Positions 1 through 8,126 of a stretch of DNA of 50,671 nucleotides are shown here, piece after piece. The stretch is from JBHHYS01 sp046757645. GTDB taxonomy: Bacteria > Acidobacteriota > Terriglobia > Acidiferrales > 2-02-FULL-67-57. The DNA lies in the NCBI GenBank assembly GCA_046757645.1, contig JBHHYS010000003.1:1-50671 (forward strand). Reading direction: 5' to 3'. The stretch's first letter is position 1; each line of letters starts with the position of its first letter. The translations under genes were made by a program, and so were the position numbers. The notes beneath the pieces were generated by a model. The model was not told the origin of the DNA, did not search any database, and was given only the letters and a program-made list of their open reading frames with translations.

Positions 1-1076
1 AGACTGTGGGCGTGGTGCTCAGCCCCCAACAGAAGCTAGAGATTGCCCGCAAACTCGATGAACTGGGAGTGGGGCGCATCGAGGCCGGGTTCCCCCGGGT
101 CTCGGCCGAGGACGCCGCGGCGATGCGGCTGATCCTGGCGGCGAAACTCAAAGCCGAAATCTGGGGCTTTGCCCGCGGCGTCCAGGCTGACCTGGATGAG
201 TTGATCCGTCTGGGGGTGCGGGCATGCGTTGTCGAAACCCCCACCAGCGAAATCAAGCTGCGGGCCTACGGATTCTCGCGGGAACAAGCCCGGCGCCGTG
301 CAGCCGAGGCCGTCCGCTATGCCAAGCAGCACAAACTGAGGGTGGCGTTCTTCGCCGTGGACGGCACGCGCACCGAGCTGGATTACCTGAGAGAGGTCTA
401 CCAGGCGGTGATGGAGGCGGGCGCCGACGAGGTGGTGGTGGTGGATACCATCGGAGCGTGCAGCCCGGAAGCGGTGGAGTTTCTGGTCGGGCAGGTGTGT
501 GGCTGGGTCGGAGAGAAAACACCGGTTCACTTCCACGGGCACAACGACTTTGGCCTGGGCACCGCCTCCGCCATTGCCGCGGTGCGCGCCGGCGCCACCT
601 GGATTCACGGAACCATCAACGGGATGGGCGAACGCGCCGGCAACGCGGATATTGGCGAAATTGCCCTGGCGCTCCGTTGTCTCTATGACGTTCCGGTGGA
701 GCTGGAGCTCAGCAAGATTCGGGAGGTTTCGAAACGGGTGCAAGAGGCCGCCGGGTACGAACTGGAGGCTTGGAAGCCGCTGGTGGGCGAGAACCTGTTC
801 ACCCGGGAGAGCGGCGCGGTGGCCAGCCAGTTTCACATCCCGGAAGCCATCGAGCCGTTCGCCGCCGAACTGGTCGGCGCGCAGCGAAGGGTTGTCCTGG
901 GGAAAAAGAGCGGACTCGACAGTATCGACTTGAAGTGCAAGGAACTGGGTCTGGAGGTTCCTCCCGATCAACGCCAGGTCCTGTTAGCGGCGGTGAAGCG
1001 GAAGGGGATCGAAAAGCGAGGCTTGGTGACCAACGCCGAGTTCCGGGAGCTGGTCAAGAACCTGCCGGGTTCGTAG
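1..1076 (+). CDS. homocitrate synthase / isopropylmalate synthase family protein (5' truncated by window edge)
   Basis: HMGL-like TIM-barrel enzyme that condenses acetyl-CoA with a 2-oxo acid. The visible part holds the metal-binding HFHGHNDFGLG motif (about residues 178-188 from the first GTG) and the NGMGERAGNADIGEIA motif that follows it in homocitrate and isopropylmalate synthases. The reading frame is open to the left edge, and the residues just before the GTG at position 6 read T-V-G-V-V, which fits the end of the family's DGEQTxGV signature. The true start therefore lies outside the window, and only some 20-30 residues are missing. The protein ends without the LeuA C-terminal regulatory domain, so NifV/homocitrate synthase-like length (about 380 aa) fits better than classical LeuA. 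The exact 2-oxo acid substrate cannot be told from sequence alone. Confidence 0.85.
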   Translation, partial: TVGVVLSPQQKLEIARKLDELGVGRIEAGFPRVSAEDAAAMRLILAAKLKAEIWGFARGVQADLDELIRLGVRACVVETPTSEIKLRAYGFSREQARRRAAEAVRYAKQHKLRVAFFAVDGTRTELDYLREVYQAVMEAGADEVVVVDTIGACSPEAVEFLVGQVCGWVGEKTPVHFHGHNDFGLGTASAIAAVRAGATWIHGTINGMGERAGNADIGEIALALRCLYDVPVELELSKIREVSKRVQEAAGYELEAWKPLVGENLFTRESGAVASQFHIPEAIEPFAAELVGAQRRVVLGKKSGLDSIDLKCKELGLEVPPDQRQVLLAAVKRKGIEKRGLVTNAEFRELVKNLPGS

Positions 1077-1127
1077 AGAGGGCGGCAGCTTGGCCACGAC
1101 CTATTGCCCAGGCGCCGCATTGTGGGC

Positions 1128-1145
1128 TCAGGGCTTCAGCCCTGA
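1128..1145. repeat. short intergenic palindrome
   Basis: Perfect 8-bp arms (TCAGGGCT / AGCCCTGA) around a 2-base centre, between the left-edge gene and the CHAT remnant. It belongs to the GGCTnnAGCC style of palindrome that recurs between genes in this window. Confidence 0.55.
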
Positions 1146-1196
1146 TCCCAATAACTCCGAAAAACCAGGGACTGTTCCCCGGCGCTGTGGGAATTG

Positions 1197-1337
1197 ATGT
1201 TGCCCGAGAACATCACCAAGGGATGGGCGCTACGGCAAGCCAAGATCGATTTGCTGAAGAAGTACGGTGACGAGGCCCTCCCCTACTATTGGGCAGGCTT
1301 CACATTGCAGGGCGAAGGTGCCTCTACGGTGCCCTGA
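1197..1337 (+). pseudogene. C-terminal remnant of a CHAT-domain protein
   Basis: A 46-codon open stretch reads M-L-P-E-N-I-T-K-G and then ALRQAKIDLLKKYG, followed by a PYYWAGFTLQGEG motif and a TGA stop. CHAT (caspase-HetF-associated) peptidase-like domains typically end with a helix of this ALRxAQ type followed by PYYWAxFxLxG. Nothing coding is visible upstream, so this is most likely the 3' remnant of a deleted gene. It lies directly before the cassette-like genes. Its length (46 aa) and lack of a ribosome-binding site argue against an intact gene. Confidence 0.6.
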
Positions 1338-1468
1338 CGTGTCTTATACCAGGCTGTATAAACCGGATCTGACCCGAGTCCCGACGGCCCGGAAATGCTT
1401 CGAGGACTCCAAGTTAAGTGATTATTTTCTGATATCGCGGAGTATCATATCGAGAGAAGGACCGTCTC

Positions 1469-1497
1469 TGTCTAAAGGTTTAGGCAGACTGTATAAT
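1469..1497 (+). promoter_or_regulatory. possible promoter upstream of the first cassette gene
   Basis: A consensus -10 box TATAAT lies at 1492-1497, about 45 bp before the 1541 start. A weak -35 (TGTCTA, 1469-1474) sits 17 bp upstream of it. The surrounding AT-rich stretch (1400-1500) is unlike the GC-rich neighbourhood. Only the -10 is convincing. Confidence 0.35.
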
Positions 1498-1540
1498 TGT
1501 TGCTATGTGGCGCTTGGGACCAGAGTAATGGAGTCGAGAA

Positions 1541-2119
1541 ATGGGATTCTTAAAAAAGCTATTCGGCGCGAGTGCTCCAGATGGGCCGGAGCAACTGACG
1601 AGCGCCTCTGTGGGCAAACTGCTGGCGGAGCTCTCGTGCGGCTCGAATCCGGGAATACTCGACATGCTTATAGAGGAGCTACCGAGCAAGAATCGCGCAG
1701 ACGCCTTTCTCGCTCTGGCATCGCTGAGTCTCTTTGCATGGATCCGGGCTTCTCAGAGCGAGTCCCTGCAACTCGATCTCGCATCACAAAAGGAAATCTA
1801 CCATAGCTTCGCATCATTCCTCGTCGTGCAGTACCTCCAACAGTTTGGAGGTTCCGAAGATCCCAATGCCATCGTCTACGAGATTACAAGCAACGCACGG
1901 GGGCTGCTCGACGTCTGGAATAACAGCCAAGGCAAGGAGCCCTTGCCTCACTGGTATGTGGCGAAAGCTGTCTGGTTCATGCTGCAGGAAGATCCTGACC
2001 GACCCGATCCAGTGCAGATAATGGCGTTGACTGAACTGCTTTCGTCGGAGACGCTGGGTTTTCTGGAGTTCGTGCGAGACATCCAGGGATACATCATAAA
2101 ACAGGGAGGCGCCACATAA
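1541..2119 (+). CDS. hypothetical protein, first gene of the cassette cluster
   Basis: I do not recognise the family. The 192-aa product begins MGFLKKLFG and is acidic and helical. A hydrophobic stretch rich in Ala, Leu and Phe lies around residues 55-70, but there is no clear signal peptide or membrane segment. A GGAG lies about 9 bp before the ATG. Base composition is visibly lower in GC than the flanking housekeeping genes. The stop codon lies inside the left end of an attC-like site (2114-2297), the arrangement expected for an integron cassette. Function is unknown. Confidence 0.65.
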   Translation: MGFLKKLFGASAPDGPEQLTSASVGKLLAELSCGSNPGILDMLIEELPSKNRADAFLALASLSLFAWIRASQSESLQLDLASQKEIYHSFASFLVVQYLQQFGGSEDPNAIVYEITSNARGLLDVWNNSQGKEPLPHWYVAKAVWFMLQEDPDRPDPVQIMALTELLSSETLGFLEFVRDIQGYIIKQGGAT

Positions 2120-2297
2120 CCCCTCACTGCAGCGGACGGCAACCGCGCCTCGCTCAGTCTTGTCGCTTGCGCTTCGGTTCACATGCTTTGTTCAAAGGGA
2201 TGGTCTAATCGGTTATCATACTCTTGTGCCGGGCAGCGGTAGCAAGCGCCAAGCCTTCGCTTCGTCGCGCTGCCGCCGCCGAACTCCAGCGTTAGCC
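2114..2297 (+). other. attC-like recombination site 1 (long form)
   Basis: The right end holds GCGTTAGCC with core GTTAGCC at 2291-2297. The left end holds ACATAAC at 2114-2120, matching six of seven positions of the RYYYAAC box. Between them is a long imperfect inverted repeat: AGCGGACGGCAACCGC on the left pairs with GCGCTGCCGCCGCC on the right, and an inner GTCGCTTGCG pairs with a CAAGCGcCAAG region. At 184 bp it is long for an attC. The next gene starts 18 bp after the site, as in cassettes. Confidence 0.6.
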
Positions 2298-2314
2298 AGC
2301 GCGAACAGCACCTG

Positions 2315-2791
2315 ATGGCAATAACACCGACCAACGTCCAGAATCAAGGTCTCGACTACTTCCGACGCGTGGTTGCCCTCGTGTACCGAGAGATCGGTGT
2401 TCTCGAAGCCTCCAATCACGCGGCCATTGCTGCGAAGATCAACGCAGCGGGCGGCTTTTTCGGGCAACAGCGAAAGGTGGAAGCCAAGAAACTCTACAAG
2501 CTCAGTCTGACCGACATCTCAGTCGACCACACGCTGACGCGGTATGCGAAGCGAACCGGTCTAACTCTTGAGGACGTCTACGAAGCGTTTCGGTCAGGCA
2601 CGTGGCGTACTGCTTCTGGAGGGTTCGCATTCGGAGGGCCGAGATGGGCCGCGATCACGAAGGCCGCAATTGAGCTCGGTTCGGCGATTCGAAGCAAGAG
2701 TTGGTCAGAAGTCGGGGGTTTGGTCAATGTAATCGACGGTCTCGAACACAACAACGGGCGAATTGTTGACAAGTTTTCGGAGCTTGATTAG
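2315..2791 (+). CDS. hypothetical protein, second cassette gene
   Basis: A 158-aa product I do not recognise. It has an N-terminal helical half and a Gly/Phe/Arg-rich patch near residues 98-113 (TWRTASGGFAFGGPRW). No membrane segment, signal peptide or catalytic signature is visible. It starts 18 bp downstream of attC-like site 1 and ends 18 bp upstream of canonical attC site 2, so it fills a complete cassette. There is no evident Shine-Dalgarno sequence, which is common in integron cassettes. GC content is lower than in the chromosomal flanks. Confidence 0.65.
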   Translation: MAITPTNVQNQGLDYFRRVVALVYREIGVLEASNHAAIAAKINAAGGFFGQQRKVEAKKLYKLSLTDISVDHTLTRYAKRTGLTLEDVYEAFRSGTWRTASGGFAFGGPRWAAITKAAIELGSAIRSKSWSEVGGLVNVIDGLEHNNGRIVDKFSELD

Positions 2792-2808
2792 CAGCGCCCA
2801 GCCGCGCT

Positions 2809-2893
2809 GGCTAACAACCGAATGGAGCCGGCGCGCCCGACGGCCCGTGCGATCATGATGCTGCGGCGCGCGGCTCATTCGGAGGCGTTAGCC
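2809..2893 (+). other. attC recombination site 2 (canonical)
   Basis: The outer boxes are perfectly complementary: GGCTAAC at 2809-2815 and GTTAGCC at 2887-2893. Inside, CCGAATGGAGCCGGCGCGCC on the left pairs with the right arm (GGCGCGCGGCTCATTCGG), leaving two unpaired bases on one arm. Such extrahelical bases are the structural hallmark of integron attC sites. The length of 85 bp is typical. The next ATG follows 22 bp later. Confidence 0.85.
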
Positions 2894-2915
2894 GCACCAC
2901 TCACAGGAGGATGAG

Positions 2916-3512
2916 ATGGGAATACTGGAAGCTCTCACCGGTCGCACGAAGGTCTTGCGATACCGAATAGTTTTCGGAGCCGACAAGATCGTCGGAGTTC
3001 ACGTCGAGCCATGTGTTCCGCAGATCCCAGGGCCTGAGTACATCCGCTTGTGGGCAAGCTACGAGGCAAAGACCATCTTCAACCTGGGTTTTCCCGGAAA
3101 CCTGAGTGCCACGATGGCACTCGGTTCGGTCGCAAAGGTCGCAGACAAAGCCATCACAGCCGATACCGATTGCTTCCAGCGCGCCCACCTTGCCGATGCC
3201 ATTCAGTTTGCTCACAAAGTCCCCACTTCCGGCACGACCTTCACCGGCGAGTTGTATGCCAAGGGATCTCTCGAGCGGACGATCAAGACACACTTCCCTA
3301 TGCGGATAACCGAACAGCAAGTGGTGTACTCCGGTCTCGCTCTGATGCAGTACGCTATCAGTATCAACCGTACCGATGACGAGACACTCGATGTTCTCAC
3401 GAAGACAGCCCGAAACTTCCTAGCCCTTTACGAGTCGGGCATGGGTGGAGGTGTAGAATCTGTGGTCCAGATTCCGACTCTCGCGTACATGCAGGCCATA
3501 GGCGTGGCATAG
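2916..3512 (+). CDS. hypothetical protein, third cassette gene
   Basis: A 198-aa product of unknown family. It has a strong ribosome-binding site (AGGAGG 6 bp before the ATG), unlike the preceding cassette. The sequence is mixed alpha/beta with no signal peptide or membrane helix. The C-terminal third is Ser/Gly/Met-rich and ends MQAIGVA. It follows canonical attC site 2 directly and is followed at its stop codon by a degenerate attC-like palindrome, so it is most likely a third cassette. No integron integrase is present in the window. Confidence 0.68.
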   Translation: MGILEALTGRTKVLRYRIVFGADKIVGVHVEPCVPQIPGPEYIRLWASYEAKTIFNLGFPGNLSATMALGSVAKVADKAITADTDCFQRAHLADAIQFAHKVPTSGTTFTGELYAKGSLERTIKTHFPMRITEQQVVYSGLALMQYAISINRTDDETLDVLTKTARNFLALYESGMGGGVESVVQIPTLAYMQAIGVA

Positions 3513-3588
3513 ACATGCAATCGGCGGCTAGCGAGCCGATGCAGTGAACGGCCTTGGGCCGCCGCTGATCGGCAAGCCGTCATAGGCC
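3506..3588 (+). other. degenerate attC-like palindrome 3
   Basis: The outer arms GGCATAGAC (3506-3514) and GTCATAGGC (3580-3588 region) are roughly inverted. An inner AATCGGCGGC pairs with GCCGCTGATCGG. The position, overlapping the stop codon of the third cassette gene, is right for an attC. The right box, however, has GTC in place of the expected GTT, so it is either decayed or an unrelated palindrome. Confidence 0.35.
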
Positions 3589-3954
3589 ACTACTATAGGA
3601 ATATTCTTACTGGGTGTTACGATATTATTGGCTTGGGGTTTCTCTTGAAACTAGGACAGCCACGAGTGGGCCCCGTTGCGGAGCACGTCTCTCCGGCGAC
3701 AAATTATGTTCGTCAGAGAGGAGCAGGGTCTGTGTTACAGAAAAATTTTCAGACCCTCAGCGGCCAAAGGAACATTCATTCTGGTGAACTTACGACACGC
3801 CTGAAGGCGTGCCCTTCCGAAAAGTGCCAGTTTCGACATGGACTCTAGTCTCAGCCGCCGCGACCGGGAAGCTATTTTCAACACCCGTAGCGGAACCCTT
3901 CAGGGTTCCAGGGTGCGGAAGAGACGGAAGGCTGAAGCCTTCCGCTACATTCTG
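3589..3954. repeat. gene-free stretch with clustered palindromic repeats
   Basis: I see no credible gene. Three small inverted repeats lie between 3795 and 3950: CACGCCTGAAGGCGTG, GGAACCCTTCAGGGTTCC and GGAAGGCTGAAGCCTTCC. They share the CTnnAG centre with the palindrome at 1128. They sit just downstream of the minus-strand oxidoreductase gene but have no T tract, so they are repeats rather than obvious terminators. Confidence 0.6.
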
Positions 3955-5025
3955 TCAGCGGAAGTGGGGCAAAACGGTTTCACCGAACAGGCGGGCCTGC
4001 TCCGCCCGATTCTCACCCCAGATTTCCAGAAGAATATGAGTGCACCCTGCCTCGCGGAACTCTTGAATTCGTTGGACACATTCGTCCGGGGTGCCGGCGA
4101 TCGGGCAGACTTTGTCGAGAACCTCGTCGCTGACGGCTCGGGCGGCTGACTTCCGACCTCCCTTTTCCATCTTGTCGGCAATGGGCTTGATTTCTTCAAA
4201 GGTCAGCCCGGCATTTTCCAGCAAGACATCGGCGGAGCCGCGGATGTTCTGAACCTTGTTGGCCAAGTACATCGCGGCCATCTCCCGGGCGCCCTCCTTC
4301 GCCGTTGCCGGCTCTCTTCCGATACTGCCCACGATGACTGACCCCAGGTCAAGCCCGGCGGGGTCCCGGCCCGCCCTTCGCGCCCCTTCGTGCATGTTCT
4401 TTCGGGCGTATCGAACAAAGCCGGGTGTGGTAATGCTCGCGGTCAGAAGACCGTCCGCATGCGATCCAGCCATTCGTTGCAGAACGGGCCCGGTGGCACC
4501 GATGTAGATGGGCAGCGGATGGCGGGGCACGTGGGCGTCTTGCCGCACGGCAGGAGCCTCAGCGCAGAAGGCCTTGCCCGCGTAGTGAACCGCGTCGCCA
4601 CTGAGCAGGGCGCGAACGATATCGATGCTTTCCTTCATCACCGTGGCCGGGCCCACCGCCTTGCCGGCCTCGGACTCGCCGATGTGCTTCATAAAGATCT
4701 TGGACGCCCCCAGGCCCAAAAGAAAGCGTCCCGGGCCGGCGGCCTCCTGCATCACTCGGGCTTCCATGGCAATCTGGACGGGGTGGCGGGTGTAGGGGGA
4801 GATGATCCCCCAGCCAACGGTGATCTTTTTGGTTTCGCGGGCAATGATGGCCGTCAGGGCCGTCGAGGAGCGGGCTTCCATGGAGTGCTTGCGCCACCAG
4901 GGGTAGGCTTCGGCCAGCCAAAAGGTGTCAAACCCCGCCTGCTCGCAGGCCTGCGCCATGCGGACGGTGTCGTCCAGCGGCTCCATACTCAACTGGAGAA
5001 CGCCGATGCGAAACGGAACACCCAT
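3955..5025 (-). CDS. LLM-class flavin/F420-dependent oxidoreductase
   Basis: Luciferase-like monooxygenase-fold protein of about 356 aa, resembling F420-dependent methylenetetrahydromethanopterin reductase-like enzymes. The N-terminal strand reads FRIGVLQLSMEP. It is followed by the family pattern AxxCEQAGFDTFWLAEAYPWW, the motif VGWGIISPYTRHPVQIAME and PGRFLLGLGAS. I chose the ATG at 5025 because the conserved first beta strand starts five residues later. The longer TTG start (5085) would overlap the upstream gene by 26 bp. It is the second gene after a ketopantoate reductase. F420 use is plausible because the same window encodes the F420 pathway, but FMN use cannot be excluded. The substrate is unknown. 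Confidence 0.82.
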   Translation of the reverse strand: MGVPFRIGVLQLSMEPLDDTVRMAQACEQAGFDTFWLAEAYPWWRKHSMEARSSTALTAIIARETKKITVGWGIISPYTRHPVQIAMEARVMQEAAGPGRFLLGLGASKIFMKHIGESEAGKAVGPATVMKESIDIVRALLSGDAVHYAGKAFCAEAPAVRQDAHVPRHPLPIYIGATGPVLQRMAGSHADGLLTASITTPGFVRYARKNMHEGARRAGRDPAGLDLGSVIVGSIGREPATAKEGAREMAAMYLANKVQNIRGSADVLLENAGLTFEEIKPIADKMEKGGRKSAARAVSDEVLDKVCPIAGTPDECVQRIQEFREAGCTHILLEIWGENRAEQARLFGETVLPHFR

Positions 5026-5059
5026 CACTCGATCCGAGCTCTCGATCCTTCGCGACCGG

Positions 5060-5986
5060 TTAGGGATTTGTCCAGGAATGCTCAAGCCCCTTCACAAGCG
5101 CCCACAGAGCCTTGTTCAAAGGGGTGGGGACTCCGGCCTTCTCACCCCATTGCACAATCGCGCCATTCATAAAGTCCACTTCCGTCGGCCGCCCGGCCAG
5201 GATGTCCTGGAGCATACTGGCTTTGTGCGTGCCGGGAGCGTGGGCGGCGGTCTTGACCATCTGCTTGGGGTCGTCGGGCAATTCGATGCCGTGGGCCCGG
5301 CTCACCGCGACTCCCTCGTCAATCAGGGCATCGAAAAGTTCTCCGGTGGGTTGGAAAAAGGCAGCGGCTCCGTGATTGAGACGGGTCAGAGCCCCGACCG
5401 GGTTGGTGGCGGCGTTGAAGATCAACTTCGTCCACTGCGCCCCCCGAGCGTCCCGCATCGCAATCGTGTTCAACCCGCTCCGGGTGAGGGTCGCCGCCAG
5501 TTCCTCCACCATTTTCATCGGGGTGTTCGTCGGCTCAAAGGGCCCGATCCAGGTGTCCCCGCTGATATCATAGCTCACGTGACCCGGTTCGATCACATGG
5601 CCGGCCGGGAATGTGGTCCCCCGGATGACGCACCGCACATGTTCCGCCAGGATTTCCTCGTTGCCCACCCCGTTCTGAACCGAACAGACGGCACTCTTTT
5701 CGTCGAAGAGATGAGCCGCCCGTTCAATGGCGGCCTTGGTGTGAAGGCTCTTGGTGGCGACAATGCCGTAGTCGCACCGGGGAACGTCCGCTGGATTGGT
5801 GGTGGCCTTAATCTTGACCGTAAAGTTGGCGGCGCCGGAAATGCGCAGGCCCGTACGGTTAATTGCCTTCACGTGATCCTCCCAGACATCCATGGCGAAG
5901 ACGTCAACGTCGTCCAGGCGCCCCAGGTGAGCCGCAAAAATACTGCCGATGGCTCCGCATCCAACAACCCCGATTTTCATGGGCAA
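5060..5986 (-). CDS. ketopantoate reductase family protein (2-dehydropantoate 2-reductase)
   Basis: Rossmann-fold NAD(P)H-dependent reductase of the PanE/ApbA family, 308 aa, the usual length. The nucleotide-binding GCGAIGS motif is at about residues 9-15. The N-terminal domain carries SVQNGVGNEE. The C-terminal domain holds the catalytic Lys in WTKLIFNAATNPVGALT, and the substrate-binding motif HKASMLQDILAGRPTEVDF is also present. True PanE makes pantoate for coenzyme A, but many paralogues act on other 2-oxo acids. The gene is first in a two-gene run with the LLM oxidoreductase, so a role other than pantothenate synthesis is possible. Confidence 0.85.
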   Translation of the reverse strand: MPMKIGVVGCGAIGSIFAAHLGRLDDVDVFAMDVWEDHVKAINRTGLRISGAANFTVKIKATTNPADVPRCDYGIVATKSLHTKAAIERAAHLFDEKSAVCSVQNGVGNEEILAEHVRCVIRGTTFPAGHVIEPGHVSYDISGDTWIGPFEPTNTPMKMVEELAATLTRSGLNTIAMRDARGAQWTKLIFNAATNPVGALTRLNHGAAAFFQPTGELFDALIDEGVAVSRAHGIELPDDPKQMVKTAAHAPGTHKASMLQDILAGRPTEVDFMNGAIVQWGEKAGVPTPLNKALWALVKGLEHSWTNP

Positions 5987-6142
5987 TTTACCTCAGTCGA
6001 TCTGTGCAACCCCCTGCCCGTTTGAGCGTTCATTCTCAAGATGCAGGAAGAAAACGCCCCCGACTGGCCGCCGCCTCGGAGCGGCTCTTGGACAATGGCC
6101 AAGTGATTCCACTCCGTGGTTGATTCACTGCTACGAGACGTC

Positions 6143-6640
6143 TTACGACTGGGTGCGCCTCTCCCCTGTGGCGAAGCCGACAGCCAGCGCGCCGAGGGCA
6201 ATGATCAGCAGGCCGGAGCCGGTGACCGCGAGCACCTTAGGAACGAAGCCCCGGTTCACCGTTTGCAGAAATACCCCGAGCGGAAAAATGACCGAGCCTG
6301 CCACCAACAGGACAGCCAGACGGAAGCGCTGGCGCTCATCAAAGCCGACCCGATCGAAGATCAACCCGAAGACGATTAAGAGCAAGGCCAGCCCGGCCCA
6401 GTGTGAATGGACATCCACTTCGCGCACATAGTCGAACTTCCCTTGCGCGTAGGTGTCGAGGGCCGCGTGGGCCTCGGTCATCTCTCTTTCTGCCGCGCGG
6501 GCAAATCCGGTAGTGAGCGAGCGGCCCATCTGCTCCAGTGTCTGGTGCTCATCAACCAGGGCGTAGTAGAGACCGTACCCCATTCCCCCGATGGCCAGCG
6601 CCAACCCGGCAACGATCAGTAGTTTTCTCGATCCGCTCAC
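6143..6640 (-). CDS. four-helix membrane protein, single copy of the HxH module
   Basis: 165 aa with a first hydrophobic helix (about residues 7-27), a soluble helical hairpin (28-75), the motif VDVHSH (His78 and His80), then three more membrane helices. The layout and the HxH position match each half of the neighbouring 376-aa protein, so this is a single-module paralogue. The two genes are 4 bp apart, with this one second in the operon. I do not recognise a named family. The histidine pair at the membrane boundary resembles haem or metal ligands in HAHL-type motifs of the cytochrome oxidase/NnrS world, but that is only a resemblance. Confidence 0.7.
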   Translation of the reverse strand: MSGSRKLLIVAGLALAIGGMGYGLYYALVDEHQTLEQMGRSLTTGFARAAEREMTEAHAALDTYAQGKFDYVREVDVHSHWAGLALLLIVFGLIFDRVGFDERQRFRLAVLLVAGSVIFPLGVFLQTVNRGFVPKVLAVTGSGLLIIALGALAVGFATGERRTQS

Positions 6641-6644
6641 ACCT

Positions 6645-7775
6645 CTATCCCTTCTGGGCGTCGAGCTTTCCCGTGTAACGCAGCACGCCGACCAGCATTC
6701 CGAGCAAACTCAGGATGACCAGCAACCCTCCCCCATCAGCGATTCCGCCGGCCAGCCCTCCCCACGACACCTCCAGCAGCACGAAGACCGGCAGCAGCAC
6801 TGAGCCCAACAAGAAGATCATCACCCACCGGCGCTTCCAGCGTTCGCTCAAAAAGACGTAACCTTGAATGAAGGCCAGCAGGAGGGCGAGAAAGCCGAAT
6901 TCGATGATATGCGCGTGGGCGGCGATCTGTACCGCCCTCTCACCTTGCAGCGTGCCGTAAGCGTTCACTGCCTGCCTGGCCGCCATCAGATCATTGCTGG
7001 CCGCATTATCCACCATGGCGCGCAGCAGCGTCACCTCCTTCTCTTCGTGCGCATATAGATTGACGCCGGCGTAGTAGGCCCCGTGGAGAAACCCCGCCAG
7101 CACCAGCAGTGTGCCCCCGGCGAGCAATGTGCGAGTCGCCCAACTCCTCTCCGTGAACCCTTCCCCGTCCGCCGTGGTTGCGTGCGCCCCGCGCAGATAG
7201 CGCCACAGCCCCACACCCTCGCCGGCGCAGGCGACGATCACCAACAATCCACCGAAATCGGCGAAGATACTGGCCCAACCAATCGTCGGGAGCGGGCTAT
7301 AGGCCAACCCCACGTAGGGAATGAGAAAGACTGAAACCGGCAGCAGCACGGCTCCGGTGAGAAAAAGCAGAGCCATCTGCTTCTTGCCCTGCCCGCTCAG
7401 CGCGACATAGGGCTGCAGGAGCGCAAGCAACAAGGCGAGATAGCCAAAGGCGATGATGTGAACATGCGTATCGACCTTGGTGCCACGATTCTCCTGCAGG
7501 GCGCCTAGCGTGGCGAAATGTGTGATCACGGCGCCAGCGTCTCGAGCGGCCACAGCCTGGGTAGCGGCCAGCATCTGCTCGTTGCGATCCCCGGCATTTT
7601 GGTGCAGGACGAATACGGCAAAGACGTCGCCAAAGACCATGCCGGCGAGAATCAGCGTCATGCCGCCGAGAATCAGCCACCGGCGCGCGCTCATTGCGGC
7701 GAAAGGGTCCACGGCGGCCAGCCGAGGCGCTCCCGAATGGCTCGAAGCCTGCTGTTTCGTGGGCATACAGCTCAC
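6645..7775 (-). CDS. eight-helix membrane protein with two tandem HxH modules
   Basis: 376 aa. It is an internal duplication. Module 1 has a membrane helix at 32-55, a soluble hairpin, VDTHVHIIAFG with His104 and His106, then three helices. Module 2 has a helix at 215-240, a hairpin, AAHAHIIEFG with His287 and His289, then three helices. Each module contains a matching GAVLLPVSVF / GSVLLPVFVL helix and an (F)GGLLVI / GGLLVIL helix. The start is uncertain: GTG at 7775, ATG at 7766, or ATG at 7694, which would leave only three residues before the first helix. It is followed 4 bp later by the single-module protein. The function is unknown; a redox or ligand-binding membrane role is a guess from the paired histidines. 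Confidence 0.72.
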   Translation of the reverse strand: MSCMPTKQQASSHSGAPRLAAVDPFAAMSARRWLILGGMTLILAGMVFGDVFAVFVLHQNAGDRNEQMLAATQAVAARDAGAVITHFATLGALQENRGTKVDTHVHIIAFGYLALLLALLQPYVALSGQGKKQMALLFLTGAVLLPVSVFLIPYVGLAYSPLPTIGWASIFADFGGLLVIVACAGEGVGLWRYLRGAHATTADGEGFTERSWATRTLLAGGTLLVLAGFLHGAYYAGVNLYAHEEKEVTLLRAMVDNAASNDLMAARQAVNAYGTLQGERAVQIAAHAHIIEFGFLALLLAFIQGYVFLSERWKRRWVMIFLLGSVLLPVFVLLEVSWGGLAGGIADGGGLLVILSLLGMLVGVLRYTGKLDAQKG

Positions 7776-8126
7776 TCAAAATCAAGGCGGGTTGTACGAA
7801 TGCCTCTCGCCGCGACTGTTCAGGAAAAAGTCGGCCGTGGTTGCCAAAAACATCGTGCCTCTTGATGCATATTCAGTGGCTGAAGTCCCTAAAGCCCGCA
7901 ACGATTGCCGGCTCGGCCATATCCCCCCTTACGGTTCAACAGAAGACATAGGGGAAGCCAACGAGCCACTGGGGGCAGGCGAGAACGGCCGGTGGGTGGA
8001 TTCGACCCCAGGCCCAAGGGGAAAAGCGGTTTCGCAGCCAACAAACAACAGCCGGGTACTCGTCTTCAGCGCCGAATCGTCCTCGTGCCTACCCCTCGAT
8101 CCCGGCTCGCCGACCCCGGTGGGCGG
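7776..8126. other. intergenic stretch, no gene seen
   Basis: About 350 bp between two minus-strand genes. I see no credible reading frame, no clear terminator with a T tract and no strong promoter, although the leader of the membrane-protein operon must lie here. Confidence 0.5.

Noticed and set aside
4925..6025. 366-codon plus-strand frame over the ketopantoate reductase
   Set aside because: The minus strand carries GCGAIGS and the whole PanE fold; the plus frame is a GC shadow.
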